Of a stretch of DNA of 64,000 nucleotides, positions 1 through 7,056 are shown piece by piece. The stretch comes from Tenacibaculum caenipelagi. GTDB lineage: Bacteria > Bacteroidota > Bacteroidia > Flavobacteriales > Flavobacteriaceae. Where the stretch lies: contig NZ_SNYH01000001.1 in the NCBI RefSeq assembly GCF_004363005.1, forward strand, positions 310,001 through 374,000, in the 5' to 3' direction. Numbering within the stretch: the stretch's first letter is position 1; every line of letters starts with the position of its first letter. The position numbers and the translations under genes were made by a program. Under the pieces are notes generated by a model. That model worked only from the letters and a program-made list of their open reading frames with translations. It made no database searches and was not told the origin of the DNA.

Positions 1-982
1 CTCCTAAATTTTGACCCACTAAAGTTGCTGCAGCATTACTCATTCCCCAAGCAGGCATTAAGGTAAACATCATAATACGTATCGCTATTGTATAGCCAGC
101 TAAAACTTCACTACCAAACTCAGATATAATACGCATTAAAAATACCCAGCTAGAAGTACCAATAATAAATTGTCCTATTCCGCCTAACGACACTTTTATT
201 AAGTTTACCATTACAGCTACTCTTATTACTAAGTCTTTTACTACTAGTTTTATTTTCCCTGCTCCAAAAAATAGTATTGACAATTGTGTAATTACAGCAG
301 TTCCTCTACCAATAGTGGTTGCTATTGCCGCTCCTTCTACCCCATAAGCAGGTATTGGACCTAATCCAAAAATGAATATTGGATCTAAAATAATATTCAA
401 TCCGTTTGACAAAATCAAAGTCCACATCGCTATAGAAGCATTTCCTGCTCCTCTAAAAACAGCATTGATTAAAAAGAGTAGCATCACAGTTATATTCCCT
501 CCTAATAATACACGTGTATAACCGTATCCTTCAGCTATTAAATCAGGTTCACCACCCATCAACTCTAAAATTTCCTTAGGATATAAAATTCCGACAATAC
601 TAATAAGGACTGAAATAAATATTCCTAAAAAGATAACTTGTACAGCTGTTTGATTTGCTCCTTCACTATCTTTTTCTCCTGTCCTTCGAGCCACCAATGC
701 GGTTGCAGCCATACTTAGTCCGATAGCCACTGCATATACCAAAGTTAATACCGATTCGGTTAATCCAACTGTAGCTACCGCATTCACGCTCACTCTTGAA
801 ACGTAAATAATATCTACCAGGGCAAAAATAGATTCCATTAACATTTCTAAAATCATCGGAATTGAAAGCATGAATATTGCTTTTTTTATGCTTCCTGTGG
901 TAAAATCTTGCTGCCTACCTAAAACAGCATCTTTAAAAAGTGAAAATATAGTTTGTTTTGAAGTTTGATTGTTATTAGTCAT
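1..982 (-). CDS. MATE family multidrug/cation antiporter, C-terminus cut by window edge
   Basis: An inner-membrane exporter that would expel drugs or metabolites using a Na+ or H+ gradient. I translated the minus strand from the ATG at 982. After about 25 polar residues it runs into alternating hydrophobic segments, including SIPMILEMLMESIFALVD and later GNASIAMWTLILSNGLNIIL, which is the pattern of the first half of MATE proteins. About 327 codons lie inside the window and the frame stays open to base 1, so roughly the last quarter is missing. The start codon overlaps the stop of a six-codon upstream ORF as TAATG. The family call is firm from the motif pattern; the substrate cannot be told. 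Confidence 0.88.
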   Translation of the reverse strand, partial: MTNNNQTSKQTIFSLFKDAVLGRQQDFTTGSIKKAIFMLSIPMILEMLMESIFALVDIIYVSRVSVNAVATVGLTESVLTLVYAVAIGLSMAATALVARRTGEKDSEGANQTAVQVIFLGIFISVLISIVGILYPKEILELMGGEPDLIAEGYGYTRVLLGGNITVMLLFLINAVFRGAGNASIAMWTLILSNGLNIILDPIFIFGLGPIPAYGVEGAAIATTIGRGTAVITQLSILFFGAGKIKLVVKDLVIRVAVMVNLIKVSLGGIGQFIIGTSSWVFLMRIISEFGSEVLAGYTIAIRIMMFTLMPAWGMSNAAATLVGQNLG

Positions 983-1052
983 TATAAGTTTTTTAAATAC
1001 ATTAATCTCCTTAAGAAAAACTTAAGGCGTAACTACTTGTTGCTCAAGCAAC
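982..1052 (-). promoter_or_regulatory. Structured leader with short upstream ORF before the MATE gene
   Basis: Reading the minus strand, a small hairpin (GTTGC-TTGA-GCAAC, 1039-1052) is followed by a second one (CCTTAAG-TTTTT-CTTAAGG, 1009-1027). The 3' arm of the second carries the Shine-Dalgarno-like AAGGAG. Four bases later an ATG (1002) opens the peptide MYLKNL, whose TAA shares its last A with the MATE start (TAATG). This layout suggests translational coupling with SD masking. It matches no riboswitch class I can name. Confidence 0.45.
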
Positions 1053-1121
1053 GGTGCTATGTGTGCGACTTATACAATCATAATGATACAAATATGCAAA
1101 AATAATTTTAATTAAATTCAA

Positions 1122-1129
1122 TATCTTCG
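1122..1129 (+). promoter_or_regulatory. Probable -7 box of the DUF2520/KdsC operon
   Basis: TATCTTCG differs from the Bacteroidetes -7 consensus TAnnTTTG at one base and ends four bases before the ATG at 1134. If it is used, the transcript would be leaderless or nearly so. No clear -33 TTG is visible at the usual distance. Confidence 0.35.
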
Positions 1130-1133
1130 TGCT

Positions 1134-1892
1134 ATGATTAAGATTGCCATTATAGGGGGCGGTAATGTAGCTACACATTTAGCCAATGCTTTTAGCAAAA
1201 CAAACTATGTATCACTGGTACAAGTTTGCGCTAGGAATATTGAGCAAATTGAGCATTTAAAAAACGTTACTTCTATTACAAATAGTATTGAATTATTGAA
1301 AAAAGCTGACGTATATGTTATTGCCGTTTCTGATGATGCTATAGGAAGTGTTTCAAATAAAATTAATCACCAAAACAGCTTGATAGTCCATACTTCGGGA
1401 AGTGTAGAAATGCAATCGATTCAAACCAAAGGACGTAAAGGTGTTTTCTATCTTTTACAAAGTTTTTCTAAAAATAAAAAAGTGAATTTTGATGAAATTC
1501 CATTTTGTTTAGAAGCTGAAAACGAAAGTGATTTACAATTATTAGAAACTCTAGCCAAATCTATCGGGAAAAAGATATATCATATCAATTCAGAACAGCG
1601 AAAACAATTGCATGTCGCTGCTGTTTTTGTAAATAATTTTACGAACCATATGTATAAAATTGGTGCTGATATTTGTAACAAACATCAAGTTCCTTTTGAA
1701 GTATTACAGCCTTTGATTAAAGAAACAGCTCAAAAAATAACAAAACTAAGTCCTGAAGAAGCACAAACAGGGCCTGCCAAGAGAAATGATCAAAAAACCA
1801 TTCAAAACCATTTAGCGTTATTGAATGCTGAACAGCAAGAAATTTATAAACTTATTACAAAATCAATCCAACAGAATGGAAAAAAGCTATAA
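1134..1892 (+). CDS. Rossmann-fold DUF2520 domain protein
   Basis: A 252-aa cytoplasmic protein with an N-terminal NAD(P)-binding Rossmann motif (IIGGGNVATHLA, residues 6-17) and a C-terminal all-alpha DUF2520 domain, a layout related to ketopantoate reductase and pyrroline-5-carboxylate reductase. A conserved-looking stretch, QLHVAAVFVNNFTNHM, lies at about 160-175, where this fold keeps its dimer and substrate helix. The substrate is unknown. Its last 17 bases overlap the next gene, so the two are probably translated from one message. Pairing of this gene with a KdsC-type phosphatase recurs in flavobacteria, from general knowledge of these genomes. The family is firm and the reaction is not. 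Confidence 0.87.
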   Translation: MIKIAIIGGGNVATHLANAFSKTNYVSLVQVCARNIEQIEHLKNVTSITNSIELLKKADVYVIAVSDDAIGSVSNKINHQNSLIVHTSGSVEMQSIQTKGRKGVFYLLQSFSKNKKVNFDEIPFCLEAENESDLQLLETLAKSIGKKIYHINSEQRKQLHVAAVFVNNFTNHMYKIGADICNKHQVPFEVLQPLIKETAQKITKLSPEEAQTGPAKRNDQKTIQNHLALLNAEQQEIYKLITKSIQQNGKKL

Positions 1893-2403
1893 AGAATACT
1901 TACCTCAAATAGATACCTTTATTTTTGATGTAGATGGTGTACTAACTAACGGAATTGTAACTGTTTTTCCTGACGGACAACTCGTACGCCAAATGAATAT
2001 TAAAGATGGGTATGCTTTAAAAACTGCAGTAAAAGCTGGTTTTAAGGTGTGTATAATCTCTGGAGGAAAAAATGAAGGAGTTCGTACTCGTTTAGAAGAC
2101 TTAGGGATTACAGATATCTATTTGGGAGCTCACGATAAAATTCAACAATTCAACGAGTTGATTGAAAAATACAAATTGAACCCTGAGAATGTGGTATATA
2201 TGGGAGACGACATTCCTGATTATCCAGTTATGAAGTTAGTAGGTATGCCTGCTTGTCCTAACGATGCTGCTCGTGAAATACAACAAATCTCAAAGTATGT
2301 TTCTGATAAAACTGGCGGTAATGGTTGCGCTCGCGACATTATAGAACAAGTTTTACGTGTGCAAGGAAAATGGGATAACAACTTTGATGCACAATACGAT
2401 TAA
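1876..2403 (+). CDS. kdsC: HAD-IIIA phosphatase, KdsC-like (KDO-8-phosphate phosphatase)
   Basis: Predicted to hydrolyse 3-deoxy-D-manno-octulosonate 8-phosphate to KDO, a step in lipopolysaccharide core synthesis. From the ATG at 1876 it is 175 aa, the usual KdsC size. It has the nucleophile motif FDVDGV (D18, D20), a Ser-containing motif II (ISGG, near residue 72) and the metal motif MGDDIPD near residue 116. An in-frame ATG at 1825 lies deeper in the upstream gene and would add a polar tail absent from the family, so 1876 is preferred. The start overlaps the DUF2520 gene by 17 bases. Activity on another sugar phosphate is possible, since HAD-IIIA enzymes are hard to separate by motif. Confidence 0.82.
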   Translation: MEKSYKEYLPQIDTFIFDVDGVLTNGIVTVFPDGQLVRQMNIKDGYALKTAVKAGFKVCIISGGKNEGVRTRLEDLGITDIYLGAHDKIQQFNELIEKYKLNPENVVYMGDDIPDYPVMKLVGMPACPNDAAREIQQISKYVSDKTGGNGCARDIIEQVLRVQGKWDNNFDAQYD

Positions 2404-2444
2404 TTGGAATAATTTTTGAAAAAGATATCTCTAAAAATTTATAC

Positions 2445-2873
2445 ATGATGAAAAAAACAATTTTTACTTTAGTACTTACTGCTATTAGCTTTTCTATAAA
2501 CGCACAAACTATTTTTGGTAAATGGGAAAACCGTGACGAAGAAACAAACAAAGTAGACTCAGTAATTGAAGTATATGAAAAAGACGGAAAAGCCTACGCC
2601 AAAATTGTGGAAATCACTAATAAAAAACGCCAAAAAGCAGTTTGTGATAAATGCAGCGGAAAACGTAAAAATAACCCAATTTTAGGTATGAATATTTTAA
2701 CTGGTTTATCGAAGGATGGTAATGAATGGAGTGGTGGAAAAATTTTGGATCCTAAAAACGGTAAAGAATACAAGTGCTACATAAAACTAGATGGCAAAGA
2801 CAAACTAAAAATTAGAGGTTATATAGGTTTTGCTGCTTTTGGTAGAACAGCCTATTGGCACCGTAAAAACTAA
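2445..2873 (+). CDS. DUF2147 domain protein, exported
   Basis: A 142-aa protein with a cleavable signal peptide (MMKKTIFTLVLTAISF, then a cut after INAQ). The mature part has the DUF2147 pattern: a start FGKWENRDE, a central CDKCSGKRKNNPI segment with a CxxC pair, then KILDPKNGKEYKCYIKL and a GYIGFAAFGRT end. The family is a small beta-barrel-like periplasmic or surface domain with no known activity. It lies 41 bases after the KdsC-like gene on the same strand and is followed by a terminator, so it may be the last gene of that operon. Start at 2445 or 2448 is equivalent. Confidence 0.85.
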   Translation: MMKKTIFTLVLTAISFSINAQTIFGKWENRDEETNKVDSVIEVYEKDGKAYAKIVEITNKKRQKAVCDKCSGKRKNNPILGMNILTGLSKDGNEWSGGKILDPKNGKEYKCYIKLDGKDKLKIRGYIGFAAFGRTAYWHRKN

Positions 2874-2892
2874 ACTTTAATACACGCAATTT

Positions 2893-2921
2893 AAAGCATC
2901 ATTTTTAATGGTGCTTTTTTT
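2893..2921 (+). terminator. Rho-independent terminator after DUF2147 gene
   Basis: Stem AGCATCAT / ATGGTGCT with one G-T pair, loop TTTTA, followed by seven T. Confidence 0.75.
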
Positions 2922-2928
2922 AAAAAAA

Positions 2929-2952
2929 ATAAAAGACAAACATATCTTTTAT
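2929..2952 (+). promoter_or_regulatory. Palindromic operator upstream of the Rrf2 regulator
   Basis: Arms ATAAAAGAC and ATCTTTTAT flank a 6-base centre; one base differs from perfect symmetry. The site lies just upstream of the -7 box at 2965, where a repressor would block polymerase. The same arms with the same 6-base spacing recur at 3443-3469. Confidence 0.6.
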
Positions 2953-2964
2953 AAAAGAAATTGA

Positions 2965-2972
2965 TATCTTTG
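2965..2972 (+). promoter_or_regulatory. -7 box of the Rrf2 regulator gene
   Basis: TATCTTTG is an exact match to TAnnTTTG, 16 bases before the ATG at 2989. The operator at 2929-2952 occupies the -33 region. Confidence 0.65.
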
Positions 2973-2988
2973 TCCCATAAATAAGTAT

Positions 2989-3429
2989 ATGTTTTCAAAA
3001 TCTTGTGAATACGGTTTAAGAGCAACTATTTTTGTTGCAGAACAATCTAGCTTAGATAATAAAGTTGGTGTAAAAGCAATTGCTACTGCAATTGATTCTC
3101 CAGAAGCTTTTACGGGAAAAATATTACAAATTTTAACGAAGAATAATATTATCGATTCTATAAAAGGACCGTATGGCGGATTTGTAATTAATAAAGCTAA
3201 CCTTAAAAAAATTCGTTTAAGCGACGTAGTTCGTGTATTAGATGGCGATAGTATTTATACAGGATGTGGATTAGGATTAAAACAATGTGACGATAGCTCT
3301 CCCTGCCCTCTTCACTTTAAATTCGTAGAGATTAGAGATAACTTAAGAAAAATGTTAGAAGAAAACACGCTTTACGATGTATTATACACCAATGATAAAA
3401 AAAATACTTTCTGGTTAAAACGTGAATAA
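2989..3429 (+). CDS. Rrf2 family transcription regulator, NsrR-like Fe-S type
   Basis: A 146-aa winged-helix regulator that probably represses the NO-detoxification genes downstream until its Fe-S cluster reacts with nitric oxide. The N-terminal helix-turn-helix (residues 1-65, with GPYGGFVINK as the wing) is followed by three cysteines at C93, C100 and C106. This is close to the NsrR/IscR cluster ligands at about 93, 99 and 105. Context supports the NO assignment: RIC and quinol NO reductase follow, and twin palindromes sit before this gene and before RIC. It is probably autoregulated. An IscR-like role in Fe-S balance cannot be fully excluded, but the neighbours argue against it. Confidence 0.87.
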   Translation: MFSKSCEYGLRATIFVAEQSSLDNKVGVKAIATAIDSPEAFTGKILQILTKNNIIDSIKGPYGGFVINKANLKKIRLSDVVRVLDGDSIYTGCGLGLKQCDDSSPCPLHFKFVEIRDNLRKMLEENTLYDVLYTNDKKNTFWLKRE

Positions 3430-3442
3430 AAAAATTTACAAT

Positions 3443-3469
3443 AATAAAAGACAAAAAGGTCTTTTTATT
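3443..3469 (+). promoter_or_regulatory. Second palindromic operator, upstream of ric
   Basis: AATAAAAGAC, a 6-base centre AAAAAG, then GTCTTTTTATT; the inner 7-bp arms AAAAGAC/GTCTTTT are perfect. It matches the site at 2929. Because T-rich sequence follows, the same palindrome could also act as a weak terminator for the regulator gene. Confidence 0.6.
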
Positions 3470-3495
3470 TTTTATAGAATATAAACTGAAACAAA

Positions 3496-4215
3496 ATGGA
3501 AATAAATAACAACTCAATAGTAGCAGATATAGTTGCAAACAACTATAAAACAGCTACAATTTTTAAACTATATGGTATCGATTTTTGTTGCAACGGGAAC
3601 AGAACAATTCAAGAAGTTGCTACAAAAAAAAATATTGTTCCAGATACCTTGATAAATAAACTTATTCGTATCGACAGAGGATCTAAGTCAAATATCGATT
3701 ATCAAAACTGGTCCTTAGATTTTTTATGCGATTACATTTACCAAAATCATCACACATATGTTGAAAAACAAATTCCTGAGATTCTAGAATACCTAACTAA
3801 AATAGCTAAAGTACATGGTGACAACCATCCTGAGTTACACGAAGTTTTACAGCTTTTTAAAGAAAGTGCAGGGGAACTTACCACACATATGAAAAAAGAG
3901 GAACTCATTTTATTCCCTTTTATAAAAAAATTAGTTGAAGCGAGTAACACAAATATTCCCCTTCCTCCTCCTCCATTCGGTACGGTAGAGAATCCTATTA
4001 ATATGATGCATACCGAACATGATAATGAGGGTAGTAGATTTAGAACAATTTCAAAACTTACCAATAATTATACTCCGCCTGAAGACGCATGTAACACATA
4101 CAAAGTTGCATTAGCTATGCTACAGGAGTTTGAAGAAGATTTGCACAAACACATTCATTTAGAAAACAACATTCTATTTAAAAAAGCAATCAACGTAGAA
4201 AATCAATTAAATTAA
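3496..4215 (+). CDS. ric: RIC family di-iron protein (iron-sulfur cluster repair)
   Basis: A 239-aa cytoplasmic protein that helps restore iron-sulfur centres after nitrosative or oxidative damage (YtfE/ScdA family). The N-terminal ScdA_N domain carries GIDFCCNGN with the CC pair at 31-32. The hemerythrin-like four-helix bundle from about residue 80 to 230 supplies di-iron ligands: His in QNHHTY (84-87), H131 with E135 (HMKKEE), HTEH (172-175), and H221 with E223 (HLEN). A proline-rich loop, LPLPPPPF, sits between helices. It lies 14 bases before the NO reductase gene on the same strand, so the two form an NO-response operon. Confidence 0.93.
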   Translation: MEINNNSIVADIVANNYKTATIFKLYGIDFCCNGNRTIQEVATKKNIVPDTLINKLIRIDRGSKSNIDYQNWSLDFLCDYIYQNHHTYVEKQIPEILEYLTKIAKVHGDNHPELHEVLQLFKESAGELTTHMKKEELILFPFIKKLVEASNTNIPLPPPPFGTVENPINMMHTEHDNEGSRFRTISKLTNNYTPPEDACNTYKVALAMLQEFEEDLHKHIHLENNILFKKAINVENQLN

Positions 4216-4229
4216 ATAATCATTAATCA

Positions 4230-6449
4230 ATGAGAAAAATTTGGACTGGATTTATTGCAGTAGTGGTATTATCATTTATTGCATTAATATGGGTAGGTAC
4301 AGAAATTTATCAAACCCAACCCCCTATTCCTGAAACAGTAAAAGTTAAGGGAAGTAACGAAACTATTTACACTAAAAAAGATATTCAAGATGGACAGAAC
4401 GTATGGGAGTCTATTGGAGGAATGGAAGTCGGCTCTATCTGGGGACACGGAAGTTATGTTGCTCCTGATTGGACTGCAGATTGGATTCACAAAGAAGCCG
4501 TTTATTTATTAAACTATTGGGCTAAAAAAGATTTTAATACTAACTATGATGCTTTAGATGAAGAAAACAAAGCTGCCTTAAAAGCTCGTTTGGTAAAAGA
4601 TATTAGAACCAACACTTTTAATGAAAAAGACCAATCAATAACGATTTCAAAAGAACGAAAAGAAGCCATTGAATCAAACTCTGCATACTATGCTAACATT
4701 TTTTCAAAAGGTCATGAAAAATATGCCATTCCAGAAGGTGCATTAACCGATACTGAGAAACTAGCTAAACTTAATGCCTTTTTATTCTGGACTTCTTGGG
4801 CTGCCAGTACAGAAAGACCTGGTCAAGAATATACCTATACATCTAACTGGCCTCACGAACCGTTAATTAATAATACAATCACTCCCGATTCTCAAATTTG
4901 GTCAGGGTTCTCAATAATTCTATTACTGTTATTTATAGGAATATTGACCTATTATTATATTAGAAATCATGAAAAAGGGGAAGCCGTTACCAATCCTGGT
5001 AAAGACCCATTACTTGATTTAAAACTATTTAGATCGCAAAAAGCCGTACTAAAATACTTCTTAGTCATTTCTTTATTGATAGTATTACAAGTAGTTTTAG
5101 GAATTATTACTGTACACTATACAGTAGAAGGTCAAGCTTTCTTTGGTTTTAATTTATCTGAATATCTTCCGTATTCAATCTCTAGAACATGGCACACGCA
5201 GCTTGCCGTTTTTTGGATTGCCGCTACATGGTTAGCAACAGGATTATTCTTAGCGCCAATTATTAGTGGTAAAGAAATGAAATATCAAGTTTTCGGAATC
5301 AACTTCTTGTTTATCGCCTTGTTAATTATTGTCTTAGGCTCTATGTTAGGAGAATGGCTAGGGGTACATCAGTTTTTAGACTTAACCACTAATTTCTTCT
5401 TTGGTCACCAAGGGTACGAGTACATGGATTTAGGTAGATTTTGGCAAATATTCTTGGGCATCGGTTTAATTTTATGGGTTGTCATGGTAGGACGACACGT
5501 ATTATATGGTATCCATAAAAAAGACGATTCTAAACATTTACTTTCCATCTTATTAATAGCCGTGGTTGCTATTGGTATGTTCTTTTTCTCTGGATTAATG
5601 TATGGAGAAAACAGCTCATTACCCGTAATTAATTATTGGAGATGGTGGCTCGTACACCTATGGGTAGAAGGGTTCTTTGAGGTATTTGCTACAGTAATTA
5701 TCGCCTATATTTTCTCTCGAATGAAAATTATTTCAACCAAAACAGCAGGAAAAACCGCTATTGCTTCCGCAACAATTTTCCTAGCTGGTGGTATCATTGG
5801 TACTTTACATCACTTGTATTATTCAGGAACTCCAGTACAAGCTATTGCCTTGGGAGCTACCTTTAGTGCTTTAGAAGTTGTACCACTAACCTTAATGGGC
5901 TTTGAAATCAGGGAAAACTGGAACCTATTAAAAAAGAACGTCTGGATTCAACGTTATAAATGGCCGATATTTTTCTTTATTGCGGTTGCTTTTTGGAATA
6001 TGGTAGGAGCTGGTGTATTCGGATTCTTAATCAATCCTCCTATTGCTCTATACTACATCCAAGGATTAAACACCACTGCGGTACATGCCCATACTGCCTT
6101 GTTTGGAGTATATGGTATGTTAGGTATGGGCTTTATCTTAATCTGTTTACGCCTGTATTCGAACATTCCTTGGAATGAAAAATTAGTAAAAAATGCATTT
6201 TGGTTTTTAAATGGAGGATTGATATTAATGGTCGTATTAAGTTTGTTACCAGTAGGTGTAATTCAAGCATATACTTCAATTACCAAAGGGTACTCTTTTG
6301 CCAGAGACCCAGAATTGCTATACAATCCGACCGTACAAACACTTAAATGGATGCGAATGATTGGAGATATTGTATTCTCTTTGGGTATTGTGTGTTTCTG
6401 TTGGTTTGTGGTAAAAACTACCATCAAAGCAATAAAACAAAAATCGTAA
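4230..6449 (+). CDS. norB: Quinol-dependent nitric oxide reductase (qNOR), single subunit
   Basis: Reduces two NO to N2O at the inner membrane with electrons from quinol. At 739 aa it is the fused qNOR form. TM helix 1 (residues 7-27) is followed by a periplasmic cytochrome c-like domain that lacks a CxxCH haem motif, as expected for qNOR, then 12-13 TM helices from about residue 220. Active-site residues are visible: H476 with E480 and E484 in HLWVEGFFEVF, H527-H528 in GTLHHLYYSG for the non-haem iron FeB, E549 in ALEVVP, and HAHTALFG near 620 for haem binding. It follows ric directly and ends in a strong terminator. Its use here is probably detoxification, because no other denitrification gene is in view. 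Confidence 0.95.
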   Translation: MRKIWTGFIAVVVLSFIALIWVGTEIYQTQPPIPETVKVKGSNETIYTKKDIQDGQNVWESIGGMEVGSIWGHGSYVAPDWTADWIHKEAVYLLNYWAKKDFNTNYDALDEENKAALKARLVKDIRTNTFNEKDQSITISKERKEAIESNSAYYANIFSKGHEKYAIPEGALTDTEKLAKLNAFLFWTSWAASTERPGQEYTYTSNWPHEPLINNTITPDSQIWSGFSIILLLLFIGILTYYYIRNHEKGEAVTNPGKDPLLDLKLFRSQKAVLKYFLVISLLIVLQVVLGIITVHYTVEGQAFFGFNLSEYLPYSISRTWHTQLAVFWIAATWLATGLFLAPIISGKEMKYQVFGINFLFIALLIIVLGSMLGEWLGVHQFLDLTTNFFFGHQGYEYMDLGRFWQIFLGIGLILWVVMVGRHVLYGIHKKDDSKHLLSILLIAVVAIGMFFFSGLMYGENSSLPVINYWRWWLVHLWVEGFFEVFATVIIAYIFSRMKIISTKTAGKTAIASATIFLAGGIIGTLHHLYYSGTPVQAIALGATFSALEVVPLTLMGFEIRENWNLLKKNVWIQRYKWPIFFFIAVAFWNMVGAGVFGFLINPPIALYYIQGLNTTAVHAHTALFGVYGMLGMGFILICLRLYSNIPWNEKLVKNAFWFLNGGLILMVVLSLLPVGVIQAYTSITKGYSFARDPELLYNPTVQTLKWMRMIGDIVFSLGIVCFCWFVVKTTIKAIKQKS

Positions 6450-6466
6450 CCCCTATTTATTTTACT

Positions 6467-6504
6467 AAAAAGCCTGTATGGAATGCTATCTATACAGGCT
6501 TTTT
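6467..6504 (+). terminator. Terminator of the NO-response operon
   Basis: A 13-bp perfect stem, AAAAAGCCTGTAT / ATACAGGCTTTTT, with a 12-base loop and a T-rich end, 17 bases after the norB stop. Confidence 0.9.
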
Positions 6505-6566
6505 ACATCAAAAACTTAAAGTACCTTTTCAAAAACACGCCTTAGTCGCAACAAAATAGAAAATAT

Positions 6567-6597
6567 TTTATGGTTTTCCCTTATTTTTTTACGGTTT
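6567..6597 (+). promoter_or_regulatory. Conserved upstream element of double-glycine peptide gene (copy 1)
   Basis: TTTATGGTTTTCCCTTA followed by a T-run and ACGGTTTT, about 85 bases before the ATG at 6654. A very similar block lies before the peptide gene at 43910-44095, and the TTTATGGTTTT core also lies before the gene at 8922. Confidence 0.5.
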
Positions 6598-6653
6598 TAT
6601 TCAACCATTTAATATCTCAATACTTTAAGTTTGAGAAATTAAAAATTCAAATT

Positions 6654-6821
6654 ATGTTAAAGAACATTTCAAGTTTAGGTTTCACCCTAAACAAAAACGA
6701 GCAAAAAAATATTAAGGGTGGTACTTATCGCGAACAAGAAGATTCAAAATGTGGTCCTGAAATGTCAGCAGAAGAACACAATCATTGCTGTTTAGTTGAT
6801 CCATTTAGCATTTATTGTTAA
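6654..6821 (+). CDS. Double-glycine leader peptide precursor, Cys-rich (peptide 1)
   Basis: A 55-aa precursor. The leader starts MLKNISSLGFTLNKNEQ and ends in GG at residues 22-23, which looks like a cleavage site for a C39-type peptidase/ABC exporter. The 32-aa core has four Cys (C33, C45, C46, C55) and is acidic and His-containing. An upstream in-frame ATG at 6570 exists, but the stretch it adds is poor protein and the leader clearly starts at 6654. Two more peptides in the window have leaders of exactly 23 residues with the same SLG and GG positions. No modifying enzyme or transporter is adjacent. Function (bacteriocin, signal or modified natural product) is unknown. Confidence 0.75.
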   Translation: MLKNISSLGFTLNKNEQKNIKGGTYREQEDSKCGPEMSAEEHNHCCLVDPFSIYC

Positions 6822-6831
6822 AAATCTTTTT

Positions 6832-6860
6832 AAGCGAACTTTTGTTCGCTTTTTTCTTTT
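6832..6860 (+). terminator. Terminator of peptide 1 gene
   Basis: AAGCGAAC-TTTT-GTTCGCTT stem-loop followed by a T-run, 11 bases after the stop. The stem GCGAAC/GTTCGC is reused in the terminator at 8723. Confidence 0.85.
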
Positions 6861-6896
6861 TTATTTACATACTTTCTTTGAAACAAGAAAACCGTC

Positions 6897-6922
6897 AAAC
6901 TCCTACTTTATGGAGTTTTTTT
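6897..6922 (+). terminator. Terminator-like hairpin, no gene immediately before it
   Basis: AAACTCC / GGAGTTT stem with an 8-base loop and a T-run. It may be a back-up terminator for the peptide 1 transcript. Confidence 0.4.
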
Positions 6923-6945
6923 AGTTTTAAGCATAACTTTTAATC

Positions 6946-6966
6946 AGAGAGAGAGAGAGAGAGAGA
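6946..6966. repeat. AG dinucleotide microsatellite (about 10 units)
   Basis: An uninterrupted AG/GA tract in the intergenic region between the peptide 1 terminators and the repeat array. It is prone to slipped-strand length change, but no reading frame crosses it. Confidence 0.85.
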
Positions 6967-7056
6967 AAAATGTTTAGTTCTACGAATATAAATCTCTTTA
7001 AAAATAAGTAATTCCATTTCTCAAGATTTTTTCGCTCTTGATGAGCTTAATAGAAA

